DNA from: Epiperipatus broadwayi
Taxonomy: Eukaryota > Onychophora > Udeonychophora > Euonychophora > Peripatidae
Reading direction: 5' to 3'
Assembly: GCA_028023455.1 (NCBI GenBank)
Contig: JAQFVV010000450.1
Span: forward strand, 436,001 to 500,000
DNA: 64,000 nucleotides
Below are positions 49,956-60,879 of this stretch, piece by piece. The stretch's first letter is position 1. Every line of letters starts with the position of its first letter. Position numbers and translations under genes: made by a program. The notes beneath the pieces were generated by a model. The model was not told the origin of the DNA. It saw nothing but the letters and a program-made list of their open reading frames with translations, and made no database searches.

Positions 49956-50068
49956 ACCTGCGCAGTTTGTAGAGCGTCTAACTTGGGATGGGAGATCCCA
50001 GGAGATTCTGACGCTTGATCTTTCTTTATGAACTCGGAGCAATAAAGTCGTAGGCCTTTTTTTTTTTA
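49956..50068 (+). mobile_element. Second type of tRNA-derived SINE
   Basis: CTGCGCAGTTTGTAGAGCGT is a good tRNA 5' half with an A box. It is followed by ACTTGGGATGGGAGATCCCA and a weak B-box region, and ends at a T-rich tract. It differs from the dominant SINE family of this window. No target duplication was found. Confidence 0.5.
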
Positions 50069-50251
50069 TTTCAACATTTGGTTGTAGTTTTGTGTAAAGT
50101 ATATTTATTATTAAATAATACACTAAAATTAGTTTACAAAAGATTTTTTAAATAATTAAGCACTCAAGCAACAAGGGCAAATATGAATTTAAGTAAATGT
50201 TAATGATTAATATTATCATATAATTTTAATATTTTATATACATCAATATTA

Positions 50252-50980
50252 TTTGGGAATTCTATCATCAGATTTTCATTGGTATGGATGGCTGAAGAGT
50301 TGGAGTGGGTTGAAGCCTGTCCATTAAGCTGTAAGGATTTGCTATCTTAATATAACTGAACAATGATTATATATATATATGGGAGATGATAGTCTGGATC
50401 AACTGATGAGTGCTGGTTTAGCACAAAATACGGATATTGGTGATTATTCATCTTTTTTGCATGTATGGTCATGTGTATCAGTAGTATGAGATAGTGAAGG
50501 AGCTTGAAAGTCTGAGTTCAAATCCCCTATATTTACAACTAGGCTTCAGGTATAAGTGTTTAGTATTTCAAATGTTACATATTAAGCCTGCAATCTGCCC
50601 ATGGCTCTTCTATGTATTTAAATGGAGACTGTTCTATACGTGAGGGGTCAGAGTGACTTGAGGTCGACATGGGCATGACAACAACATTGGCATCAACATG
50701 GGATTTGGGAATTCTATTACGAGATTTTCAATGGTATGGATGGCTGAAGAGTTGGAGTGGGTTGAAGCCTGTCCATTGAAGTGTAAGGATTTGCTATCTT
50801 AATATAACTGAATTATATATATATATAGTCTGGACCAACTGATGAGTGTTGGTTTAGCACGAAATATGTATATTGGTGATTACTTATCTTTTCTGGATGT
50901 GTGTGGTCATGTATATCAGGAGTATGAGATAATGTGGATAGTGAAAAGGCTTGAAAGACTGAGTTCAAATCCCCTATATT
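50252..50980 (+). mobile_element. TSD-flanked tandem dimer of a ~450-bp repeat
   Basis: Monomer 1 (50252-50703) and partial monomer 2 (50704-50980) are about 90% identical by eye, both starting TTTGGGAATTCTAT. Both include GTATGGATGGCTGAAGAGTT and GAGTTGGAGTGGGTTGAAGC. Near the end is a tRNA-like part: AGTAGTATGAGAT (A box-like), then GAGTTCAAATCCCC (B box-like). The direct repeat TACATCAATATTA at 50239-50251 and 50981-50993 encloses the whole dimer, so it seems to have inserted as one unit. Confidence 0.82.
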
Positions 50981-50999
50981 TACATCAATATTAGAATAA

Positions 51000-52839
51000 T
51001 TTTCTTCATGATTTGTAATAGTGGTAGAGTGATATATGCTGATTCAAATTTCTTATAAATCCCAAACAAAAAAGTCACTGATTACTTTTTTTATATTAAT
51101 ATTATCATATAACCTTATTATTTTTATATCAATATTAAACATATTCTTAGTGATGACATAATTCGGATAAAAAAACACATTAAATTTCATTTTACCAAAT
51201 ATTTCTATAACTCCACTAATTAAATTTTTTTTTTTGCTAAGTAATCAAAACAGTGCAACCAGAAATTTATAACAAATTACCCCTTTTACAAAAAAAAAAA
51301 AGAAGTCAATTCTACTATAAATTGCATTAAAAATATTTTTCACACATATACATTAAAGGGCTTTAAGTTCAACTTATTACTGTTGTCTATCTGACAAATT
51401 CTATATTACCTTTTTAACCATAATAAATATACAAAGATAAGATAATAATATAAAATGAACCCTTCACCTGATTGGATTTCAACTGGCAGGTATAAATCTT
51501 TGATTAAGTCATATCATTACTACCACAGGCTTGATTTACCTAGAAGATTTGATAAATTATCTAATTTAATTCACTCTTTTTATAATTTTTTACCTAAAAA
51601 ATAATTTCTCAATGATCCCATTAGTTGAAGACTTGAGATTAATTTCCTTGAGGCTATTAATGTTTTTATTCTCCCAATATATTCGATTTCACGTTATGAA
51701 TTAAACATTTTTAAGCTACTCAGGAGATAATCATTTTCATAAAATACATTACATTAAATATTAACTTGACTTCCAGAGCTGCTTTTGCTGAGTTAATCTG
51801 TTCTTGCAATTCACAATTATCACCACTATTTCTTTCTCCATGTACAGAATAATGATATATTTGGAGGACTTCATTAACTTCTCTATTATTATTTATTTAA
51901 ATTTATTTAAAAAAATGGGCTAACTTACCTTGGTGTTATCATATATTTCATTTGTTTATGATTATTTATTTTTTCTAATATCCCCAATAAATATTAGATA
52001 TGTTAAAAGACTTCAAAAGTAACACCAGTTGAATTATACAACCAGTTAAATTTTGTTAGCAACTTCCATGTGAAAATTTATTGTCATTTTAAGAATACCA
52101 CTTCATCATTCCTATGAATTCCATTTAATTGCAAAAAATCTGACTGAATCAATATTTAAATCAGTTCTTTATCTATAAACTTGACAATAAAGTGAATCTG
52201 ATATCTAATAGCATATTCTGTTTGATAAACAAGTAGTAAACATGAGTTAAGACTTGATATTTTTAGATTTATGTCCAAACTACCATAGTGAAGAAGCATA
52301 TAAGGGCACCATGTTTTTTATTATCTATTAATGCATCTCACTTATCAATCAATCAAAATATTTTATGTTTCATACTTTCCAGGACTTAAAATCACAATCA
52401 ATACATTATTCAAAATAAGTCCTCTTTCAACTATTTTGCTTTATTTCTTACATCATTAAATGTAAATAATTTTATTTCACTGATCATTATGACCTCTTAA
52501 ATCTTCCCAATACTGGGTCAATAACTAAAGTGTCATTTAGTTAGATTAAAAAAATATATCTAAGTATCCTTCGTGTCATTTCAAGATTAACATAGTGTGT
52601 CATTTCCATAACATTTGCATAGTGTAATCATATATGAAACTCTTTTTTAATCTGCCTCAAAAATGTTATTTACTACTAATAACTTCATACTGAAATTTAA
52701 TTGTGCTTTGATCACATATCTGTATTCTGTAAAAATCAAGATTGTAATTGAACTCTGCATTTATATTTCAATTAAATAATCTAGTAATACTGGATATACC
52801 TAGAATCAACCAAGTCATATACTGTGATTTTTATTAACT
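51000..52839. other. AT-rich non-coding sequence
   Basis: No gene or named repeat recognised. Confidence 0.45.
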
Positions 52840-53059
52840 AGTAAAACAATGTCAAAAGAAATCACAAATGTTTTTTTTTCCTTTGTCAAAGCATTTTCCG
52901 GGAAGCGAACCCACGACAACTGCTTGTAAGGCGGTTGTGCTGACCACTCAGTAAAACAATGTCAAAAGAAATCACAAATGTTTTTTTTTCCTTTGTCAAA
53001 GCATTTCCCGGGAAGCGAACCCACGACAACTGCTTGTAAGGCGGCTGTGCTGACCACTC
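52840..53059. repeat. 110-bp tandem duplication that includes most of a SINE
   Basis: 52840-52949 and 52950-53059 are identical except for two C/T differences. Each unit contains AACAATGTCAAAAGAAATCA, the T-tract and most of a minus-strand SINE. The first SINE copy lacks the last ~16 bp. Confidence 0.95.
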
Positions 53060-53075
53060 GGCCACCAACACTTGA
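52981..53075 (-). mobile_element. tRNA-derived SINE (complete copy of the duplicated pair)
   Basis: Minus-strand copy with the complement of TGCTTTGAC, B box GGTTCGCTTCC, anticodon-like stem GCCGCCTTACAAGC and A-box region GGTGGCCGAGTGGTCAG. The partial upstream duplicate is at 52870-52949. Confidence 0.9.
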
Positions 53076-53287
53076 CTACAAATATTTTTTTTCTTTTCAT
53101 TTTAATGCACTTATCAAAATTCATCTAGTAAAAGAAAGGTCAGACTGTGATTACCATAAGTTAGAGCATTAGATAATAAATTTAAATACCAAGAAAATAT
53201 TTTCAATTCTGTGTTGATGTAAAAACTTACACAGATGAATTGTTAATGCTGATTATGTGACTATGTACAATTTATTTGGAGCTTTAT

Positions 53288-53587
53288 CTATGGCTGATAC
53301 TCAGCAATATATGTACTTCTTGCATGTGACTGGCCTCTATGTATGTGAATAGTAGTTTTAGAAACATTTTGTGATTTGAATACATGTTTGCATTCTTTTA
53401 CAGAATAAGCACTATTTATGATCAAGAATACTGGTTCTACATGTTCGAAATTAAATTGCATATTGCAAGTCGATATGTAATATTGATTTAATAGATGAAC
53501 AAGTTTACAACAGCGAATGAAATTGGAATATGAAACACATTTCATACAATATTTAATTGTTAAGAGTAGAAGAAATAAACAACACAC
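53288..53587 (-). pseudogene. Possible C2H2 zinc-finger relic
   Basis: A 99-codon minus-strand frame. Its middle reads YCMKCVSYSNFIRCCKLVH, and later ECKHVFKSQNVSKTTIHIH. The second resembles the F-x-S-x-x-L-x-x-H-x-x-I-H half of a C2H2 finger. The first resembles CxxC...F/L...H with a deletion and His replaced by Cys. No intact finger is present. C2H2 genes are very numerous in octopus genomes (general knowledge), so a pseudogene scrap is plausible, but chance cannot be excluded. Confidence 0.28.
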
Positions 53588-53883
53588 ATTTAAGAAAAAT
53601 GATAATTTAAATATTTACAAATAATAATTATTCATTAATATACAATTAAAACAGGGAGGATCAGAGCATTTAATACTAAATTTTAGGTTGCTTCATGTTA
53701 CTTGCAAATGAATGTAGACTCCCTGAATTTTGTTATATTAACTATTTTTAAAAATAGGATAAATTTAGAATCTTCTTGTATTATTGTGATACTTTAATCT
53801 TTTAGTTGTTAATAATATTTCAGTCAAAAAAAAGATGTTTGCCCCCAGACTATCATGTTATTGTTGTTAACAATTACTAACTT

Positions 53884-53991
53884 TGTCAAACATTGGTGGC
53901 CGAATGATTAGCTTAGCACAGCCGCCTTACAAGCAGCTGTCCCGGGGTTCACTTCCCGGCCAACGCTTTGACACATTAAAAAAAAAAAAAA
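53884..53991 (+). mobile_element. tRNA-derived SINE with ~9-bp TSD
   Basis: CATTGGTGGCCGAATGATTA (A box), CCGCCTTACAAGCAGCTG, GGGTTCACTTCCCGGCC (B box), the end GCTTTGACACATT, and an A-tail. TACTAACTT is repeated at 53875-53883 and 53997-54005. Confidence 0.9.
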
Positions 53992-54005
53992 CCAAGTACT
54001 AACTT

Positions 54006-54680
54006 ATGTCTATTCTTTTTTTTTTTTTTGCAACATTGTCAATATAGGGTTGTATATTTTCTAATACTGCTTTTGATATAGTTTTACTTATTATATTACT
54101 TATATTTTTATAACCACGCAGATAGTGTTTTTTAATTGTGCATATTTAATGTCTTAAGTTAAAAAAATTACATAAATAAAAACGATATTACTATCATTTT
54201 GCTAAAAATATAAATGGAAAAATGTATTTAAAAATTCATAAAATGGTAATTGTACTGATAATAATATATGATAATAGACAATTTGTGAGATTACATTTTA
54301 TACAATTAGAATTTTCTAGAAGGAAATTACTCTTCAATACATGCGTTATTAAATTGATATTATATTGACACACACTCTCCCACCAATGTGTTTTAAAAGC
54401 ATAAATTGACCATTTATACTTAGATCAATGTGAGATAAGTCTATACTGAGTTGCTACTAAGGCTAATTCTATATATTGAGAAATTTAATTAAAAACATTT
54501 TCTTTGCCTAAATTAACCAGTACTAAATTAAAATACTAGTATAAGATTTAATTTTTTTAGAATAGTATTTTAATTTTAAATGCTTTACATTTTCTAATTG
54601 TTTTTTTTTTTCCTTTTTTTACATAATTGTATTACTATGTTTGTATAAAACAACAATAAATAGAATAATAGTAGAATAAA
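54006..54680. other. AT-rich non-coding sequence
   Basis: Nothing recognised. Confidence 0.45.
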
Positions 54681-54681
54681 A

Positions 54682-54790
54682 ATGTTAGCCGAGAGGTCAG
54701 CACAGCCGCCTTGCAAGCTAGTAGTTGGTTGCAGATGGTTGTTGCGGGTTCGCCTCCTGGCCGATGCTATGACATATGAAAAAAAAAAAA
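54682..54790 (+). mobile_element. tRNA-derived SINE
   Basis: GTTAGCCGAGAGGTCAGCAC, GCCGCCTTGCAAGC, then an inserted GTAGTTGGTTGCAGATG stretch, GCGGGTTCGCCTCCTGGCC (B box), GATGCTATGACATATG and an A-tail. The end matches the SINE at 4860. The target duplication is unclear (AATAATAAAA-like). Confidence 0.82.
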
Positions 54791-55200
54791 TAATAAAATA
54801 TTATTTTATCAAAATTATTTTTACATTAATAATAATTAACAAATGCAACCTTAATTATAGTAAAATTTTAATTTAGATATTTCTAGTAAATATACAACAA
54901 AAAACAAGTTCACACAACTCTTTCAGTTTTATATATACAGAGGAATCTACTATAGTGAAATAGTTGGTTCTAAAATACCATTTGTTATATCATCCACTCA
55001 TGGTAATAAAGAATAAAATACATATATTTAGAAGTCATTCATTCCAGGCCATGATGTAGAGCAAAGTTCCCATTTAAACAGGAAAAAAAAGTCAAAAATG
55101 GAAATGTAAAAAAATATATAAAATTAATCAATATACATATTTAAAAGTTATACTTTAATAAAGTACAAATTTAAATGAACTTACATATCTTAATAAAAAT

Positions 55201-55411
55201 TCATAGGTTGTTGACTGAACTCAGAACTTCCACTTTCTTTGCGTGATAATATTCTACGCTAGAAATCTCACTATGATTTCTAAGAGTATACAATCCATTC
55301 TTTTCCTGAATTGATTGAACTATATTTTGTTGGCAATAAAATCCTTCACAGAGACTTTGCCCAGATGATCGTCACTGATGCTATTACCTGCCATTAGTTC
55401 TGTAATATTAT
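55201..55411 (-). pseudogene. Unrecognised open frame with protein-like composition
   Basis: On the minus strand about 53 codons run to a stop at 55201-55203. They include EGFYCQQNIVQSIQEKNG and NHSEISSVEYYHAKKVEVLS, more balanced in composition than random AT-rich frames. Just upstream an overlapping frame reads LMAGNSISDDHLGKVSVKD, as if one frameshift separates the two. No family was recognised. It could be a terminal exon or a pseudogene or transposon scrap. Confidence 0.25.
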
Positions 55412-58179
55412 TGTCATTTGCTTTGGATTAATCCACATTAGCAAAATATTTATTAATAGTTCTGTAATGTTACAATATAATATAAAGTGCTCAAATTGGG
55501 CATTCTTTTTGCTATCTATGCACTTTTTAATTGAGTTTTTTTTTTTTTTAAAAAAAAGTTTAGATTGTTAATTTAACCATACTAAATTCAGATCATAAAT
55601 CACTGGCTATTTTAAAAATGTCTCTTAGAAATGATCTTTGTTTTCATTTCAAAACTGATCAATTTTCTGATTACTTTCTACCTCATGATTAAAAGAAATA
55701 ACTGCAAGTATACAAAATAAATTTAAATAATAAATAAATAAATAAACAAAGTTAGACAAATTGCATGAAACAAAAAAAACTAAATATGCTTTATCACAAA
55801 GAAACTGATAAAAATATTTGACACTTCTGAGAATTAAAACAATCTGATGACTTATCTGCATGGTTGCTATATCAGCCAGTACCAGTTATTGTAATATTTT
55901 CTATTTCAATCTAATGATATTTGTCAATTTAGTGATTCCATATTTAGCAATTAGATTTCTGTCATTTTTTACATAATTTATTTTGATTTTTTGACATCAA
56001 CATCAGTTAACATTCAAATTTACTTTTATGATTCAAGACTAAAATTATTACAGTATATACAACTAGGAGAATATTTACTCCTAAAGGTAAAAATTAAATT
56101 AAAAACTAAGACTGTGCCCTTAGAATTTACTGTACTTTTGCTCTAAACTTTTTTTTTTAATGTTAATATTAATTATCTTTCAAATTTTGCTTTTATGGTT
56201 CAAGGATAAAGTTATTAAGGCATATGTATCTAAGAAAATACTATGAAGCAAAAATAGTAAGAGATAAGTGAAGTTGAAAACCCCAATTTCCTCTACACTT
56301 TTATTTTAATTTTTTTTGTATGCGATATCAACATTAATCAACTTTCAAATTCTGCTTTTACTACTCATAGCTAAAATTATTAAATCATGTGACCATAAGA
56401 GAATGACTTTAAACAAATGTATGTACAATATTTTTATTATTAAAGATACTAAAAGATAGGAAAACAAAATTGACAACAAAGTTTTAAGTTTCCAATGTTC
56501 ATTATATGTCTTTACATTTACTATATAAATTTTAACTCAGTGAAAAAATTATTCTACTAGTTTTTCACTACGTAAGTCATTGTGTTACAGATTTTAACAA
56601 AAATACATAATTAGCTCATCAGCCAATCTTGCAGAAGAGTGAATCTTCTATTACTAAAGATGGTGACATTTTTGCTATTATAAAAATCATAATAATCAAA
56701 AAAGCAAGTCTTGTTTGAGCTATTGGTATACTTTCTATATTACATTTTTGCTATTATAAAACAATTTTCTTTTGAAACTTGCCAGATAGATGGAACTCAA
56801 ATGCAAATATCAATTTGGAATTTTATGAATATAAAAATAAAAAGACAACTGCATATTATAAAATTATCTTTGTATAAAAGATGGACAAAAAATATTAAAA
56901 ACTGGCAAAATGAAATATACTGTTTTAAATTTTATTTTATCAAGTAGAAAAACTATTTTTTCACATCAGTTATATTGTTTATCTTGGTTTACTTCAAATA
57001 CAATCAGTGATCTATAATTTACTTTTTTAAAACTCATTCACGTGTTCATATCGTCATTAAGAACAATATAAGTTACTCAAAAATGAAAACGGCGATTATA
57101 ATTCCAGGAAAATCATAAATACGTTCACATGTAAACTATGCTGGAAACGAAGTCTTTATTTGAAAATTTGTGCTCTTTTTTTTTTTTAAATTCTGCAGTA
57201 AACTTTTTTTTTGAAAGTCTTCACTACTTTGCCTAATTATAATTCTCCATCATATTTTATTGTTAGACTATTTTCCTAAATGAAAACAATTAAAATTGCA
57301 GGGCTTTAAAAAATTTTATAATAATTTTTATAATGTAAACAGGATCAACTTCTTCCTAGAAAATCATGTTAAAGTTCATCATAAAATATTTCATATCCTT
57401 CATCCAACAAAAGTATAGTCTTACAATATATATTACTAATTACTATTTTTTCTACAAATATTATCATGGTCACTATTCTTTAAACTGGCTTCATTAATTA
57501 CTTATGTTTTAGTGGTGTTTCTTTACTTAGTTTTTCTCAATGTCCTTATAATGTTTAGCCACAAGCATCATTTATGTAGCTCAATTATGTAATTCTTTGC
57601 CTAAGTGTTTTTTATTTTTTCTTTCTATTAGTGATGATTAATTTAAATATAAAAATAATACTTATTCTTTCATTTTCTTAATATTATACATATATAGTTA
57701 ATATTGTTTATTTTTCAAAAAATAAGTGTGTCATGTCAAGAAAAAAAATATGTTAGCAAAGGCCATAATTATCTATAATTTAAATTAAACTTACTTTCTC
57801 AATTTCCTTACAGTATAAGATAATTGAATGTGAACATATCTAATTTTGCAAATTTTTCACGTTGTAATTAGATTATGCCTCACCTTTATCTGACCAAACA
57901 ATGTAAAGTGATAAATGAATATCTATCTACATAAACAAAAATGCATATGCAGGAATGAAAATCTGCTCAAATCTTCTCTACCTGGCAACTGGCGAGCATG
58001 ATGAATACTATCTTTTTTAATCCCTATTCCTTTACGAAAAAATGTTAACTCTGCAGTGGACTGTATACAGACTATTTCCCTATCTTTTTGCCTATATTTC
58101 AAATTTTCTCATCATTAATTTCAATTATTTTCATTTCAGAATTACTTTTATTTTTTTAAGTAAATTGGATACTTATTTT
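55412..58179. other. AT-rich non-coding sequence
   Basis: No gene or named repeat recognised. The open frames at 55649-55861 and 56711-56947 have no motif. Confidence 0.45.
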
Positions 58180-58282
58180 GTTTTTTTTCCCATGTGTCAT
58201 AGCATCATCCGGGAAGCGAACCCGCTAAACCGGGACAATTGCTTGTAAAGCAGCTGTCGCTGGCCTCTCGACCACCAATGCT
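58180..58282 (-). mobile_element. tRNA-derived SINE
   Basis: T-tract, the complement of GATGCTATGACACATG, B box region, anticodon-like stem and the A-box end GGTGGTCGAGAGGCCAGC (minus strand). It carries a small internal duplication near the B box (CGAACCCGCTAAACCGGG). The target duplication is unclear. Confidence 0.85.
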
Positions 58283-58794
58283 TATATAAAATACAGCACA
58301 CTGGAGATTTTCAAAGATTCACATTAGCTAAAATAATCCTAGTTCATTTCTCCTCTTATATATTATATTTAAAAAAAAAAAAAACAACTTTTATTATGAA
58401 TCAGATTTCAATTTGAAAATTAGCTTCTGCTTTTTTCTTATTTAATTGTTACTATAAAGTGTTAATCAATTAAATACTTTCTCATTACTTTTCTAATCTT
58501 TATTAGAAATGTAAATTTATAATTATGAGTAACAAAGCTTATTCATATTTCAGTATATTTAGTTTCAAAAATATATGATGTATATTTTAAAACTTTTCAA
58601 GCTATTTTGAAATCATTTCTAAAGATTTCTTTTATTGCTATATAGTACTGAAAACCAACCAATCATTTACTATCTTTATACATATATGTATAGGTGTGTA
58701 TATTAAATTAATTAAATACCACACAAATATGTAATCTGTTAATATTATTTATTTAATCCTTCTATAAAAGTTTATAAAAACTTAACCTCTTCTA

Positions 58795-58948
58795 TATATA
58801 TATATAGTAATGTTTGATAAAAAAAACAACTAATCTCTTGCAGGGCACATGTTTCTATCAATTAAAACCTGATGTCATCAGCTGCTCAGGAGAACAGTTA
58901 AACTCACATAAACAAGTATCTCAGTTTCTATTTAAATAAACACACTTA
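58795..58948 (+). repeat. Copy of the 59.4-kb inverted-repeat family
   Basis: Shares AGTAATGTTTGAT, CTCTTGCA, and GTCATCAGCTGCTC followed by AACAGTTAAACTCACA with the arms of the element at 59395-59727. It is interrupted on its right by the hairpin retroposon at 58962. Confidence 0.65.
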
Positions 58949-58961
58949 CAATGCTTATTTT

Positions 58962-59198
58962 AAAACAGGCAAAACTCACTATATGTTTTGCCACACACAG
59001 CAAGCTTGAGTAATCAATGGATGCCAGAAGGCTTGTGCATAAATGGATGTGTAGGCACTAGATGGGGATTTTATGCACAAGCCTTCTGGCATCCATTGAT
59101 TACTCTAGCATGCTGTGTGTGGCAATACGTATAGTGAGTTTTGCCTGTTTTAACAACAACTATACACAAGCATAAGAAGTGGTGGTCATGTGATGTTT
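58962..59198 (+). mobile_element. Hairpin-plus-tail retroposon, long copy (family B)
   Basis: Arms: AAAACAGGCAAAACTCACTA, TTGCCACACACAGCAAGC, GAGTAATCAATGGATGCCAG and GGCTTGTGCATAAA pair with their complements. The loop is around 59045-59065 (GGATGTGTAGGCACTAGATG). The unpaired 3' tail (about 59153-59198) ends GTCATGTGATGTTT. The target duplication AATGCTTATTTT is perfect at 58950-58961 and 59199-59210. It is the same family as 5066-5227, where most of the inner stem is missing. Confidence 0.9.
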
Positions 59199-59394
59199 AA
59201 TGCTTATTTTGACATTAAAATTTGAATGAGAATTTTAGCAATCATTTAACTAAAGTTTTCTTTGTATTAGTTAGCTTAATGTTAATTTCCAAGGCAAGCT
59301 TATAATTCAAACTAATTTTTTAAATAATCTTGCCTTCAAAAAAACATTTGAAATATATAAATATTAAATGAAATTTACAGCCTCCATAATGTAC

Positions 59395-59727
59395 AACTTA
59401 TGGTCTTATATACAGCAATGTTTGATGAAAAATTAATAAACTCTTGCAATACATATATTACTATCAATCCAATGTGACTTTATCAGTTGACCTATATCAC
59501 TGGCACCCCATATTCCATTTAAATAGACAGGTTAAAATTCATATTCAAATTTTAATATCAAATTAAGTATTGGGAGCCTATTTAGATATAAAATGAATTA
59601 ATATATTTGATGTGAGTTCAACTGGTTTCAAAGCAGCTGATGATGACAGATTTGACTGATTGAAAGATGTGGTGTGCAAGAGATCAGTTGATTATTTCTC
59701 AAATACTGCCATATAAGACCACAAGTT
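59395..59727. repeat. Inverted-repeat element, ~130-bp arms
   Basis: Ends AACTTATGGTCTTATATACA and the complement of AACTTGTGGTCTTATATGGC. The arms continue with CTCTTGCA, CAATC and ATCAGYTG motifs. The loop is around 59545-59590. A single-arm relative is at 58.8 kb. Confidence 0.75.
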
Positions 59728-59894
59728 TCAATACATTTCTATACTGAATATAAATAAATAATATTAATAGATTGTATATATACTAACAAGTCGATTAATA
59801 CAAAATAGATTATTCCTGTTAAATGTTAATTGTAACCATGTGTAACTTTATAAAATCATGTAAGGTGTTACTTTGTTATAAATAAAAAAAATTA

Positions 59895-60542
59895 AAAATT
59901 TTATTCTATCCTTACCCTATAATATAGCAAGCAGATGTTATTTTAAATTTTCCTTTAACTACAAAAGTTTTATGATGGCATCACTTATTATTCTATTTTT
60001 GCACTAATAGAGAATTAAGCATATTCTATATTAAAAACCATCACTGTTACATAATTAGAATTTATTTAAAAGAAATCGGTGAAATTCCTTTAAATCTACT
60101 ATTTTTATCTAAAAGATCATGATAATTATTAAATTATGAGATATTTACACATTAGACCTGCTACCTATGTTTGTGATGGCAAAATGCCATGCCTTTCTCT
60201 AGTGTGTGTGTGTGATGTTTGCCATGGTGAATGTTATAGCTGTGACTTTTTAATACATTCTGCCATCGCAAACATCCCCTCCCACTGGACAAAGATAATC
60301 CTGGCAGGCAACAGATGACCTTTTAGATAAAAATAGTGAAGATTTAAAGGAATTTCACTGATTTTTTAAAAATATATTCTAACTATATAAGAATGATGGT
60401 TTTTAATATAGAATATACTTAATTTTTTATTAGTGCAACAACAGAATATTAAGTAGTGATGCCATCATAACAGTTTTGTAGTTAAAGAAAAATTTAAAAT
60501 AAAATCTGTTTGCTATATAATGTAAGGATAGAATAAAATTTT
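59895..60542. repeat. 650-bp near-complete palindrome
   Basis: Outer arms (59895-60120 and 60322-60542) are about 90% complementary, for example TTATTCTATCCTTAC, CTATATTAAAAACCATC, and AATTCCTTTAAATC followed by ACTATTTTTATCTAAAAG. The inner region pairs more loosely (GTGATGTTTGCCATGG against CTGCCATCGCAAACATC). No target duplication was seen. Confidence 0.88.
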
Positions 60543-60768
60543 GATTTTTTTTTTTTCTAGCAGAGTTAACATGAATAATCTCCTTTGTAGGAAGCTGTAA
60601 TATCTCAAGTTTTTACTCATTTGAAGTAATAATCTCTGATCTAGGAACCTATACATAATCTAGAGTAATAAATTAAGAGGGTTTCACTTTTAATTTAAAG
60701 GTAGTTTGCCTGGTTACATCGTAATTGAAATTTACCTAAAAAAAATACACAAAAATCCCATTACATTA

Positions 60769-60867
60769 GTCAGGCATTGGTGGCTTAGCAGTTAGCTTAG
60801 CTGTCTTCCAAGCAGCTGGCCCGGGTTCGCTTCCCGGTCAACATATTTGACATATGGAAAAAAAAAA
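60769..60867 (+). mobile_element. tRNA-derived SINE with 12-bp TSD
   Basis: CATTGGTGGCTTAGCAGTTA (A box region), GCTGTCTTCCAAGCAGCTGG, CCCGGGTTCGCTTCCCGG (B box), an end near TTTGACATATGG, and an A-tail. The target duplication CCCATTACATTA is perfect at 60757-60768 and 60868-60879. Confidence 0.94.
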
Positions 60868-60879
60868 CCCATTACATTA

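Noticed and set aside
49956-50068. Genuine tRNA gene
   Set aside because: The A-box half is good but the acceptor stem and B box do not close a cloverleaf; better read as a SINE.
53884-53991. Functional class-II tRNA gene (also at the other SINE sites)
   Set aside because: A-tails, target duplications and multiple dispersed copies show these are retroposed SINEs.
60136-60318. 60-codon frame with several Cys and His residues
   Set aside because: Lies in the core of a large palindrome; the Cys come from a TGTG-type repeat and no finger spacing is met.
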